Shown in pieces: positions 40,485 to 48,745 of a DNA stretch of 64,000 nucleotides. The first letter of the stretch is position 1; every line of letters begins with the position of its first letter. The translations under genes were made by a program, and so were the position numbers. This DNA is from Glaciihabitans sp. (GTDB taxonomy: Bacteria > Actinomycetota > Actinomycetes > Actinomycetales > Microbacteriaceae), in NCBI GenBank assembly GCA_025463785.1, contig JAODBD010000010.1:1-64000 (forward strand). Direction: 5' to 3'. Under the pieces are notes generated by a model that did no database searches, was not told the DNA's origin, and worked only from the letters and a program-made list of their open reading frames with translations.

Positions 40485-41663
40485 GTGGTGGTCACGCTCA
40501 TGCTGAAGGGGACATCGGTCCTCGTCGACGAAAACGTATTCGCTGCACTGTTCAAAGACTCGGTCGTGTCAAGTCGCGCCGATGTCGTCAGAGCGCTGGA
40601 CGGCCAGCCGCTCGCATTCAGTACGTTTCTGGATCTTGCGCGAACAGCGGAGATTCCCTACCCACTGTTCTTCTCTCCGTCTGAAGTTGTCGACGCGCAA
40701 ATCAGGCTAAAGAACGAGAAACTCATGGCCGGTTTCACGAAGCCTTACTTCTCTATGCACTCTCGCAACCGAGTTGAGCTATCCGATGTCGAACTGATCG
40801 TGAAAGACCTGCTGCGCAAGCAAGAACTTCTCCGCTCCAATGACAGCACCCTCGTCAAGAACGTCGTCGTCGGGCTGCTCAAGGGGTCGACTGGCACTGT
40901 CGAAGAAGACGCCAATCTCCTGATGAGGACAATCGGAATTAGTCGAGCCGATATTCGGCGGGCGACGTCGAAAGACGATGCTGTCCAGCTCCTGATCGGG
41001 CGTCTCGAGGCAAAGCAGATCTTTGTATCCCGAAGTGCGCAGCACTATATGCCTCAGGAAATGTCCCGAACTGCAAAATTCAGCGGAATGACTATCAAGG
41101 ACAAGAAAGTGCCGTTCATCTTCCTCGCGTCTGGCGATGACGGCGCATCCCTTGAGCCGCCCGGAAGGAAACTCTTTACCCTGACCCTCCTCACGGTATT
41201 GATCGCGCGCGGTACATTCGCACCGGTCAATTACGAAAGCCACACCAAAGACGAAACCTCGCCGAGGGAGTACCAGGTGACGGCCGAAATCTTGATGCCA
41301 GCGGACGAAGTGGGGTCCATGAAGTTTACAGACCTCGACGCCGTCAAAACTGCTGCGAACTTGTACCGCGTGACGCCAAGCGCGATGGCGATGCGTGCGC
41401 GTCGACTGCGACGCATCGACAAAAGCCTCTTCGAGATGTACATGGACCAGTTGCAAGACGAATACCGCCAGCGACCAAAGCAACGACTGTCAAGTCCGAA
41501 GCCGGTCAACGCGCTTAGGAACTACAACGGCATTCAATGCTCACGGCGCATGCTCGCGATGCTGGACGCGGGACGACTGAGCGCTACAGAATTCCGCCGC
41601 ATCATGTTCTTCAACAAGCTCACGACCGCCCACATCCGCGAATTTCGGGAGGCGGTTGGTTGA
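40485..41663 (+). CDS. ImmA/IrrE-like protein lacking the HEXXH zinc motif
   Basis: 392 residues from GTG 40485, chosen for GGGGAGG six bases upstream (ATG 40500 is an alternative). The C-terminal half follows the ImmA/IrrE metallopeptidase pattern: FSGMTIKDKKVPFIFLASGD, then RKLFTLTLLTVLIARGTF, then YQVTAEILMPADEVGSM and YRVTPSAMAMRARRLRRI. At the place of HEXXH the sequence reads LTVLI, so zinc binding is lost. In this family the domain is often antitoxin-like. The stop overlaps the TTG start of a PIN-like gene, which suggests a coupled toxin-antitoxin pair. Confidence 0.65.
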   Translation: MVVTLMLKGTSVLVDENVFAALFKDSVVSSRADVVRALDGQPLAFSTFLDLARTAEIPYPLFFSPSEVVDAQIRLKNEKLMAGFTKPYFSMHSRNRVELSDVELIVKDLLRKQELLRSNDSTLVKNVVVGLLKGSTGTVEEDANLLMRTIGISRADIRRATSKDDAVQLLIGRLEAKQIFVSRSAQHYMPQEMSRTAKFSGMTIKDKKVPFIFLASGDDGASLEPPGRKLFTLTLLTVLIARGTFAPVNYESHTKDETSPREYQVTAEILMPADEVGSMKFTDLDAVKTAANLYRVTPSAMAMRARRLRRIDKSLFEMYMDQLQDEYRQRPKQRLSSPKPVNALRNYNGIQCSRRMLAMLDAGRLSATEFRRIMFFNKLTTAHIREFREAVG

Positions 41664-42103
41664 ATCAGGAAATATACCTCGTTGATAACAATGCTCTAAC
41701 CGCAATAAGGGCTCACCGCATTAGGTCTGAGTTTTTTCGCAACCGCTGCCGCATCACGGCCGATGTTCTTTGGGAGGCGCGCGAGCATCCGGAATTCACC
41801 ATTCTTGCGGCGGCCGTCAAAGAAACGACGCCGGCGATGTTGGGACAACTCAAATTAGTGGTGGGCGCCGTCGGCGTCGGTTACACGAACCTCATCGACC
41901 TTTACCAGAACCACGGCGCGGCAGACCCTGGTCTAATCGCATCGATCCTCGAGTCAACCATGATCGACGAAGGAACTTTCTTCTCCGACACGTGGGTGCT
42001 CGTCACAAACGACAAAGCAGTCGAAGAACTGGCTGCAGCGTTCAATATCGTGACGGTCAAACCGCAAGCGCTGTCAAAACTCATCGACGCTTCCCTGGAA
42101 TAA
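41660..42103 (+). CDS. PIN-like domain protein, partner of the ImmA/IrrE-like protein
   Basis: 147 residues from TTG 41660, which has GGGAGG six bases upstream and overlaps the preceding stop. YLVDNNALTAIR carries the first Asp, ITADVLWEAREH a Glu, and DTWVLVTNDKAVEELAAAFNI the C-terminal Asp with the sensor-like strand. Size and layout fit a small PIN-type RNase toxin (DUF4411-like pairs are known with ImmA/IrrE partners). The subfamily is inferred. Confidence 0.6.
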   Translation: MNQEIYLVDNNALTAIRAHRIRSEFFRNRCRITADVLWEAREHPEFTILAAAVKETTPAMLGQLKLVVGAVGVGYTNLIDLYQNHGAADPGLIASILESTMIDEGTFFSDTWVLVTNDKAVEELAAAFNIVTVKPQALSKLIDASLE

Positions 42104-42106
42104 GTC

Positions 42107-42262
42107 GGAGAGCACGGACTCTATCCAGGCACCCGCGAATCGGCGCAGCACCGGGTGGCATGGGCCGAAGCCCACGCCGTCGAGATCAACCCGCTGAACG
42201 GCAGTTTGCGCGTGATTTCTCCGCCGAAGTACTCGAATGAGGCCATGAAGGCACACCCATGA
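42107..42262 (+). pseudogene. C-terminal remnant of an unknown gene
   Basis: The frame reads GEHGLYPGTRESAQHRVAWA, then EAHAVEINPLNGSLRVISPP, and ends in KYSNEAMKAHP, which looks like real protein but has no start. A 14-base stretch, CATGAAGGCACACC, is repeated in tandem at 42244-42271. It is probably the tail of a gene removed by rearrangement. The parent family is not recognised. Confidence 0.4.
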
Positions 42263-42315
42263 AGGCACACCTGGGGGCTTAGACCGTCCGGCCCACGCCT
42301 CTGAGAGTGTTCCGA

Positions 42316-43239
42316 TCAGGTAGTAGCTGCGGTGAGCAGCGGTGGCCGAAGGCGAAGATACTCCGCCAGCCCTCCCAGATCGGGGTAGATCGAGGATGCG
42401 CGAAACCCGTAACGGCGCTCGAGTTGGTCGCGGATTTCGACCTTTGCGTGAGCAGCAATCCGATAGGTGAACACAGGAGCAGCTGATGCAGGGAGCGCCC
42501 CCCGACGAATCTGCGTCAGCTTCAAGGGCATTGAACTCACCAAGCTCATCTCTTCCGCGTTCCACGCGCGCTCCACTTCGGGAGCTTGCCGGCCGAGACC
42601 ATTCTCCGGCGCATCGATCGGCACCCCATCTATAAGAAAGGCAGCGTTCTGGGCGGCGATCCGAGTATTGAAAGCGGGCGGTCGCCACAGTCGGCGGCCC
42701 AATCCAGTGCCCCACTTTGCTTCGATTCGCTGCTTCGTCGTGGAGAGGCTGTGCCATCGAAGGTCCCGTGAATACCAGCGATCGTTCAATCGGATCTCAC
42801 GTGTATCGGCAACAAACGCGAGAAGCCTCGCATCGTGCCCGTCATCGATTGCGTGTTGTTCGACAGCGAACCACAACGCGACGAGCGGGTTGGCGGTCAC
42901 GTCAAGCAGTCGGGTCGGTGCGCCCAGATGCTGGAGGTGCGCCATCGTTTCAAACGCCGGCATCCCGTCGAATCGCCAGTCGTTGCGTGCAAGCTCCATG
43001 ATGCGGACTTCGGCGGCGTTCATCTCGTTTTCCGACGGCGGCCGCTCAAGCTGGTCTTGGAGGGCTCGATAGAGTGAACTCATCACGCCCCAGTTCGCCT
43101 GACGGGTACCGCGCCACACCATCTGACGTGTCGAATATCGTTCAGTCAGCTCGTTAGCCGCATGCTGAAAGTCGCTCCATGACTCGAGCACCGATTCCCA
43201 CGGTCCAAAGAAATCGTTGGCAAACGCGTTTTCCACCAT
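42316..43239 (-). CDS. FRG-domain protein
   Basis: 307 residues from ATG 43239. The domain named after its Phe-Arg-Gly motif appears as MVWRGTRQANWGVMSSLYR near residue 42, then HLQHLGAPTRLLDVTANPLVALWFAV-type residues near 97-122. FRG proteins are widespread in defence islands and are thought to act as enzymes of unknown reaction. It follows the frameshifted zinc-ribbon gene by about 37 bases on the same strand. Confidence 0.85.
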   Translation of the reverse strand: MVENAFANDFFGPWESVLESWSDFQHAANELTERYSTRQMVWRGTRQANWGVMSSLYRALQDQLERPPSENEMNAAEVRIMELARNDWRFDGMPAFETMAHLQHLGAPTRLLDVTANPLVALWFAVEQHAIDDGHDARLLAFVADTREIRLNDRWYSRDLRWHSLSTTKQRIEAKWGTGLGRRLWRPPAFNTRIAAQNAAFLIDGVPIDAPENGLGRQAPEVERAWNAEEMSLVSSMPLKLTQIRRGALPASAAPVFTYRIAAHAKVEIRDQLERRYGFRASSIYPDLGGLAEYLRLRPPLLTAATT

Positions 43240-43276
43240 GGCCAAACATTAGCTGGATGGTGAGCAGGCGCGAGTT

Positions 43277-44073
43277 TCAATCGTGGGCGGTGTAGTGAGT
43301 AAGTCTGTCGATCGTCCTTCGTGCCGGCCGAAGGCGGACTCTGACCACTGGCTCGCAGAGCTCTCTTAAGGCTCTCTGAAGCGCAGCCCACGTAGTTTCA
43401 GACGCTCGGCGGTAGGGCGGGTAGACGGAGAGTTCCCTGCAAGCCTTGTCGAATGTTTGACGGACTTCCTCATCAGTCAATCCGGTCGAGGTTTTAAAAA
43501 TCATCGAGGCCGTGTTCGGGATGACTTCCCGATCGTCTACAAAGTCCATAAAGCAAACCTTCGAGTAGAAAAGCAGCGCTTCCTGGTCATGGGTCAGCTC
43601 CTTGCGGAGGAAGTCGCCCATCTGCAGGTACAGGTTCCGAAGCGTGCCCCATTCTTGTCGACAGCTGCGGCGAGTTGATCGTCTTGAAAAACCCCCCACT
43701 GCACGTCGTTGGCAGAGGGGGCGAAGCCGAATTGTTTGGTCAATCGCTTTGTGACCTCGGCGACATGCTCTTTCTCTCGCAGTCGTTCGGGCCAAGTGCC
43801 GTTCGCCTTCGCGATTTCGTCCTCCATCGCGTCAAGGTCGGCCTCGGCCACAATGACCCTTGCATTGATCCGAGGGTCCACTCGGACATACATGTACTGA
43901 CCATAGGTAGGACATTTGGTCTTTGCACCAGGGACCTTCGCTAGTGGCGCATGGCATTCCGGGCACTCTACATTGCGCTGGTCGCCGGGGGCGACGTACG
44001 TTGAAGTAGGCGAGACGACGATCTGCACGTAGGACTCAGATTTCCAGATACTGCCTTTCTTGCGTCCGAACAC
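43277..44073 (-). pseudogene. Zinc-ribbon protein gene split by a frameshift
   Basis: The first part, from GTG 44073 (GGGAG six bases upstream), reads VFGRKKGSIWKSESYVQIVV, then NVECPECHAPLAKVPGAKTK and CPTYGQYMYVRV. This is a zinc ribbon whose last Cys is Tyr. It reaches DDQLAAAVDKNG. The protein continues in another frame as TLRNLYLQMGDFLRKELTHD and LLFYSKVCFMDFVDDREVIP to the stop at 43277. The switch falls on a run of four C at 43647-43650 (+ strand); one extra base there restores about 265 residues. The defect could be real, a sequencing error or slippage. The function is unknown. Confidence 0.65.
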
Positions 44074-44452
44074 GGTCTGCTCCCTCGTTGTCGTCGCCCT
44101 GCGTGAAGACGAGCACCGTGGCGGCGTCGGTGCCCAGTTTGGAAGTTATCCGTTACAGTCCCGCCGCGTCTAGCTCGCACGGTGCCCGTCGCGAGCGCCG
44201 CAGCCATTGCTGATCGATCTCACGCAACGCCATACCCGTGTCGAAGGGGATTCCCTTTACCGGGATCAGCCGAAAGGGGACGGCTAAGTCCTTATTCCGC
44301 CGTTCTTTATGCCGCAGCTGCCGTCGCTGTGAGCATGGTTGCGCAAACTCGACGGGCGTAACAACCCCGGCGTTCATCGCCGACGTTGATCATGTGGGCC
44401 ATTGATCCGGGTTACAAGCGTCATCCGTCGATGCAAGGCTCAGCTGCATTCA
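44074..44452. other. Gap without a supported gene
   Basis: A 74-codon minus-strand frame (44153-44377) exists, but its composition (runs of Arg and Gln) gives no reason to call it a gene. Nothing else is seen. Confidence 0.3.
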
Positions 44453-45568
44453 TTACGAGCTTGGCTCCGCATCTGAATCCGCAGTTGCCGACTTTGCTTT
44501 CGTTCCTTTCTTCACGTTGCTTGTGAACGTTTTGACGATTTCTGCGAATTGGTCAGCGTTGTCGAGGTCGAGCTTGCCCGTGAACACTCGCTCGGTCGTG
44601 ACTCGCCAGCTCTCTCCGAGCACCCCGGTTATCGTGGCAGCAACGCCGGCCGAAATTACGGAACCCACGCCCGGTACGAGTTTGAGAAGGCTGACGGCTG
44701 CGATCTTTCCGCCAGCTGCGGCGACAGCCGTGGTCGACCCAACGAGCTTGGCCGCCTTGTCTTTCGGAATTCCGTAGATGGACGCGATCTTGGCCATCAT
44801 CGCCACCTGTGCTGGAACGAGGACTGCCGCGTCAGCTATCGGGATGGGCGTGGCTCCCACGCCACCGGCGACTGCGACGGCGCCGGCGATCCAAGATCGT
44901 GCGTAACGGAGTTTGATCAAAAGATCGACTGTCTGCGCCGCGGCGATGGCGACCTTCTGCGCCTCAGGGACTACGCGGTAGGTGGCTTCGAGAAGATTCT
45001 CAAGACCATATTGGCCGACACCGTTGAACTCGTCGTCTACAGCCGACGTAATCACCGGGCGGCCTGTGACGATCGGAAGCTTCATTCTTTCAATCGCGTC
45101 TGCAAGCTCGAGCGCGGCCGGGTCGACCACTCCGTCGCGGACACTCACCTTCGTCAACACGATCACGACTGGAATTCCTCGCGCGGCGACTTCTTCGACG
45201 ATTTTTCGCTGTCCGACCTCAAGTCGATCTGTCTTGCTGTTGACGCAATACCAGGCGACATTGATGAGGGCACCAACGTCTCCTTTTCGATTGCGGAATA
45301 TGCGTTGGCTGATGTCGCGGAACGGGGACTTCTCGCCGATCTCAACGCCGGCGCCGTCATAGATCGCAAGGGTGCCGGCTTCGTTGACGAACAGTTCGGT
45401 AGTCGATGTCACTGGTTCGCCTACGCCTGTCTTGGCGATCGGTGCTCCAAAGATCGCGTTCAGCAGGGTTGATTTGCCGGCGCCGGTTGAGCCGAATAGC
45501 GCGATGTTGGCTCTGTCGGGCGCAGCTTCGGCCTCCATGGCCACTTCGAAGTCCTCGTTATCGGTCAT
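44453..45568 (-). CDS. GTPase with a DUF697-like C-terminus
   Basis: 371 residues from ATG 45568, with GAGG eight bases upstream. The P-loop GSTGAGKSTLLNAIFG lies at residues 26-41, the switch Thr in PVTSTTELF, IYDGAGVE at the G3 position (DxAG instead of DTPG), and IVLTKVSVRDG at G4. The C-terminal third has glycine/alanine-rich hydrophobic helices (AGAVAVAGGVGATPIPIADA, then LLKLVPGVGSVISAGVAATI), as in DUF697/YcjF-type GTPases that touch membranes. The end is acidic. It is divergent from the PD-(D/E)XK-like gene, 64 bases away. Confidence 0.8.
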   Translation of the reverse strand: MTDNEDFEVAMEAEAAPDRANIALFGSTGAGKSTLLNAIFGAPIAKTGVGEPVTSTTELFVNEAGTLAIYDGAGVEIGEKSPFRDISQRIFRNRKGDVGALINVAWYCVNSKTDRLEVGQRKIVEEVAARGIPVVIVLTKVSVRDGVVDPAALELADAIERMKLPIVTGRPVITSAVDDEFNGVGQYGLENLLEATYRVVPEAQKVAIAAAQTVDLLIKLRYARSWIAGAVAVAGGVGATPIPIADAAVLVPAQVAMMAKIASIYGIPKDKAAKLVGSTTAVAAAGGKIAAVSLLKLVPGVGSVISAGVAATITGVLGESWRVTTERVFTGKLDLDNADQFAEIVKTFTSNVKKGTKAKSATADSDAEPSS

Positions 45569-45632
45569 GGGAACCATCCTCACCTATAAGTAGGTCTCAA
45601 CGCGTTCCGACGGCCACGAGTAAGGTCCACTC

Positions 45633-46574
45633 ATGAAGATGTCGTTGCCCGAGAAGACCTTCGAACATTGGGTCAGCATGTACATCTCTCACCGATTCAG
45701 CACGCATGTTCAGCAGTGGTGGCCCTCCGCGGGTGCAGACGTCGCTTTGAACGGCGGCGTGCCGATGACAGGTAAGGCGTTCTGGCTTGAGTTGAAGACT
45801 GCGCAGCCAACGGGCACTGCACACGAGCACACCGTGACCATAGATTTGAAGCAGCTCGACGCATACTTGCACCCCAAGAAAGGTGTTCTCTGGGCGCCCG
45901 TTTATTACGTCTTCCCTCTGCCGATGTGGGACGGCGTCCTCGGTGAGTCGTCTTCACTCAAGTGGCTCGCCGGCGACTCACCCACAGAGCTCGCTTTCCG
46001 TCGGGTGGATCGGCCCCATCCATCCAAACGTCACTGGTTTGGGCAATGGACCATGGTGCTCCCAGGGTGGCAGTTGCACTCGTTGTTCCGCCGCGAGATC
46101 GCGAGTGGCCAAGCGACCGTCACGCTTATGCGCGTTGCCAGCCGAACGCTCACATGGCACAGGCGGGTCGGCGCGCCATTGGCCCCACTCGCGTTGCCGC
46201 AATTCTTCGACTTGATGCGGAACTGTGGAGATCGGGAGCACCCGGCTACCTTTTTTCTGTCGAGCCAAATGGCACCCGTGGCAAACTCGCGCGGATATGT
46301 ATCGCGCCAGACGTTGAGTGATGCGGTTCGGCAGGACAACGGCGAGCGCGGAGTCGATCTGCGAGTCTTCCGACCCACCTTTGCTGATGATCAACTGACG
46401 GGGCTTTATTCTTCAGCCGGTGGTGACTTTGTTCCGACCTATCCGGCCCGTGCCGACGTGGTGGACTCTCAAGATGCGGGCGACTCATATGCGGGTGATC
46501 AAGGTGACGACTCCGGTGTCGCACCTCTCGGCGGCCGAGTATTGATCAACATGTCGAGCGGAGCGCTGACGTAA
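45633..46574 (+). CDS. PD-(D/E)XK nuclease-like protein
   Basis: 313 residues. Residues 1-110 fit a restriction-endonuclease-like fold: EKTFEHWVSMYISHRF (Glu of the first helix), WWPSAGADVALNGG (Asp), GKAFWLELKTAQ (the E-x-K pair), then IDLKQLDAYL with the usual Gln and YYVFPLPMWDG. The remainder has no recognised domain. It is divergent from the GTPase gene, so the two may share regulation. Confidence 0.5.
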   Translation: MKMSLPEKTFEHWVSMYISHRFSTHVQQWWPSAGADVALNGGVPMTGKAFWLELKTAQPTGTAHEHTVTIDLKQLDAYLHPKKGVLWAPVYYVFPLPMWDGVLGESSSLKWLAGDSPTELAFRRVDRPHPSKRHWFGQWTMVLPGWQLHSLFRREIASGQATVTLMRVASRTLTWHRRVGAPLAPLALPQFFDLMRNCGDREHPATFFLSSQMAPVANSRGYVSRQTLSDAVRQDNGERGVDLRVFRPTFADDQLTGLYSSAGGDFVPTYPARADVVDSQDAGDSYAGDQGDDSGVAPLGGRVLINMSSGALT

Positions 46575-46819
46575 CTTAGCTCGGCCTAAGTCACAAGCCA
46601 GTCGGCCCTGCTTTGCAAATGGGCCGACGTCTGAGCCCGTGTCGCAATCCTGCTGGTCGTCGCTGCTGGCTTTCATATCGCGAGCCCACGCGGACGCGAG
46701 CGTTCCAACTCCAAGCGCTCAGTGATCGAGTAGGTCTACGCCTCGATGTCGTTCGCACCTGACGCGGCAGGGAGCTAGCATCAGGAGCTTCGCCCGCGAG
46801 TAGTCGGGGTCGCTGCGCC
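46575..46819. other. Gap, no gene seen
   Basis: Convergent intergenic stretch between the nuclease-like gene and the small membrane protein. No RNA gene or clear terminator is visible. Confidence 0.3.
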
Positions 46820-47026
46820 CTAAATGAAGTGCGTCACACTACCAGCCAGGATCAGCCCGCCCGCTCCCAGAAGCGCAAACAAAATGACGACGCACCCGCT
46901 GCCCTTCTTCCCCGCGGCTGCTCGCGATTCCTCACGCGCAGCCCGTCGAGCAGCGATAACCGCTGGATCAGGTCGCGCAGGAGGTCGCTGGCTCCAAGGC
47001 CGTCCAGGCTCGTCGAACTTGCTCAT
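46820..47026 (-). CDS. Small membrane protein
   Basis: 68 residues from ATG 47026, which overlaps the upstream stop (ATGA). A basic, proline/arginine-rich cytoplasmic part (RPPARPDPAVIAARRAAREE) is followed by a single C-terminal membrane segment, GCVVILFALLGAGGLILAGSV. The function is unknown. Confidence 0.5.
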   Translation of the reverse strand: MSKFDEPGRPWSQRPPARPDPAVIAARRAAREESRAAAGKKGSGCVVILFALLGAGGLILAGSVTHFI

Positions 47027-47208
47027 ATGGTTTCGACGACCGCGATCAGATCTGTTCCGCCCAGTCCGCCGGCGGGCTTGAAAGCAATCGAGATGATTCG
47101 GCAAAGGGGGAAGGCATCAAGCTGAGTCCGGAGTTCCGCGACAGCGGCTTGGACGGGTTTCCCGATCGTGGTGATGACGATAATTTCCTGAGCGTCTATG
47201 AGAGGCAT
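47023..47208 (-). CDS. Very small protein, Cse60-like in pattern
   Basis: 61 residues. It begins with a hydrophobic strand EIIVITTIG, then a helix with LRTQLDAF, and ends with RIISIAFKPAGG and DLIAVVETI. The order strand, helix, 'IISI' strand and final strand resembles the small sporulation-type Cse60 proteins found in many non-sporulating mobile regions. It is coupled by ATGA to the membrane protein gene. Confidence 0.45.
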   Translation of the reverse strand: MPLIDAQEIIVITTIGKPVQAAVAELRTQLDAFPLCRIISIAFKPAGGLGGTDLIAVVETI

Positions 47209-47525
47209 AGGCCGAACTTAGCAGGGGTGGGTGAGATCACTAGCGTTGTTCAATTCGATGTCGCTAGCTCGTTAGACGCTCGACGAATCCGCCACCGGGC
47301 TTCGGCTGCGCGGTGCGTTTTTCTATGACTCGTTTCGCTAGGCCGACCACCTTCAGCCCTGCGGCCAGTCGATGGACTCCCGCGAAACCCCCGGAAACAA
47401 AGGGCTCCCGAAGTCGTTTGGCTGAAAGTGGAGGATTTTGGAAAACCAAAAGAGGATTCAGCTGAAAGCACGCTCGCGAAGCTCCAGCAGCCATATGGTG
47501 AAAATGAGTTCTTAGAACAGCCCAC
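47209..47525. other. Gap without a supported gene
   Basis: An open minus-strand frame (47264-47569) runs through the hairpin at its start and has no domain. I treat the stretch as non-coding or decayed. Confidence 0.3.
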
Positions 47526-47573
47526 GGGCATGAAAAAGGGCCGCCCCTAAAGGAGCGGCCCTTTTTCATGCCC
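47526..47573. terminator. Strong bidirectional terminator, near-perfect palindrome
   Basis: GGGCATGAAAAAGGGCCGC and its exact complement form 19-bp arms. Inside, after one mismatch, CCT/AGG pairs again around AAA. The GC-rich core is flanked by A- and T-runs on both sides, so it can stop transcription from either strand. Confidence 0.85.
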
Positions 47574-47793
47574 TAGCGGGATGTCAAGCGGGGTCCCCGC
47601 CGCGCCGGTTGCGGCGCATCGCAATGCGAAAAACTTGACACGCGCGAATACAGCGATGTGACGGCCATGCCGGTGGGGCGCAGCCCGCTCAGCGGAAGGC
47701 CGGAGGGGTTCCGCGTCGGGTACGCGCATAATAACTGTTGACTACGCTTCTCGTCCGAAAGGCTCACTGAGCGACAGCGCCGAAGACGACAGT
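47574..47793. other. Gap without a supported gene
   Basis: GC-rich sequence with several short dyads. TTGACA at 47634-47639 is promoter-like but no matching -10 box is evident. No protein-like frame is found. Confidence 0.3.
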
Positions 47794-47827
47794 GTTCGGA
47801 GGCCGCCCTCAGGCGCGGCCTCCGAAC
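47794..47827. terminator. Terminator-like hairpin
   Basis: GTTCGGAGGCCGC and GCGGCCTCCGAAC form a perfect 13-bp stem with an eight-base loop. It sits directly after the stop of the minus-strand remnant at 47829, as its original terminator would. Confidence 0.7.
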
Positions 47828-47828
47828 T

Positions 47829-47951
47829 TCAGCTGACGTGCGGCAGGCCGGGCAGGTTGCCGGTCTCGACGCCGTCGGCGAGCGTCGTGATGGGGCGAAC
47901 GCCGGAGCTGCTGGTGCGCGTTTCGACGCGGGCCTCAGTTTGCGGTGGCGA
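47829..47951 (-). pseudogene. C-terminal remnant of a lost gene
   Basis: The last 40 codons read PPQTEARVETRTSSSGVRPI, then TTLADGVETGNLPGLPHVS and stop. An in-frame stop lies just upstream and there is no start. The position right before a strong hairpin supports a true gene end left behind by a deletion. The family is not recognised. Confidence 0.4.
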
Positions 47952-48275
47952 TCAGGCGGGACTCACGTGACGGTGAGCATCATGCCTAGGCTGGGGCTCT
48001 GCCCGTCGTCGGTGAACAACGGCAAGCGGCCAGCTCAGGTGGCAGCTCATCGCCAGCAGCAAGCGACCATTGCGTTGAGCAATCCAGGCGCACGCCCCTT
48101 CGTCGGCCCTCGCCGGATGGACGGGGAACGCCGGAGCGCGACGCATGGCATTCCTCAGCAGGCTGCGGGGATCGGCTGTTGATACCAGGAAGTGCGAACG
48201 ACCCCTAGGATCGGCAGTGGAATCTCCCTCGTTTTGGGAGCATCGGCCCGCTCGCTTCGAGTTTAGAATTCGGGC
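47952..48275. other. Gap upstream of the small membrane operon
   Basis: No gene is seen. It probably holds the promoter of the operon starting at 48276, but no clear boxes can be chosen. Confidence 0.3.
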
Positions 48276-48518
48276 ATGACAACAGACGGACAGCGGGCGA
48301 CGGTTCGGGGCCTCGCCCTATACCTGCGCGTTAGTTTCTGGGTCACATCCGTCGCCTGCGCTGCAATCATCCCGATCATCCTTTTCGGTGCGTTCTACTT
48401 CGGCCCGCCACAAGAGGCCTTTTTGGCGTTACTGCCCGCTTTCCTTCTCGTTCGCCAGATGGTCGGCAGGCGCTTGCGTACGGCTCGGATAAACGCGGTC
48501 CGGAGTATCGCCGAGTGA
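48276..48518 (+). CDS. Small membrane protein 1 of a three-gene operon
   Basis: 80 residues. Two hydrophobic segments, SFWVTSVACAAIIPIILFGA and AFLALLPAFLLV, are followed by a basic tail (RRLRTARINAVR). The stop overlaps the next GTG start. The function is unknown. Confidence 0.55.
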   Translation: MTTDGQRATVRGLALYLRVSFWVTSVACAAIIPIILFGAFYFGPPQEAFLALLPAFLLVRQMVGRRLRTARINAVRSIAE

Positions 48519-48745
48519 GCGAGCGGAACTCGGTCGCGGTGCGGAAGCGCCGCCCCGCACGCCGCGCGGGTGCGGTGCTGCTGATCGTTTCAATCATCGC
48601 CTTGGCGGCAGTTGCCGGATTTGCCCAGACCTTTAGCATCCTGAACGAGATCTACTACGCGTTTTCTCCGGCAATCGGACTCGGTTTCGCGATTTTGATT
48701 CTTGTTCGCACTCGCCATGGAAGGAGATTCAGATGGCGTTCTTGA
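48515..48745 (+). CDS. Small membrane protein 2
   Basis: 76 residues from GTG. A basic N-terminus (RKRRPARR) precedes two membrane segments, AVLLIVSIIALAAVAGFA and FSPAIGLGFAILILV. It overlaps the third gene by 13 bases. The function is unknown. Confidence 0.5.
   Translation: MSERNSVAVRKRRPARRAGAVLLIVSIIALAAVAGFAQTFSILNEIYYAFSPAIGLGFAILILVRTRHGRRFRWRS

Noticed and set aside
44153-44377. 74-codon minus-strand frame
   Set aside because: Arg/Gln-rich composition, no ribosome site and no recognisable pattern.
19125-47518. GTTCTAAGAAC at 19125-19135 and its complement at 47508-47518 as possible island ends
   Set aside because: The motif is short, nearly palindromic by itself, and the flanks do not match; chance is enough.
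47264-47569. 101-codon minus-strand frame before the large palindrome
   Set aside because: It starts inside the terminator hairpin and shows no domain; probably non-coding.
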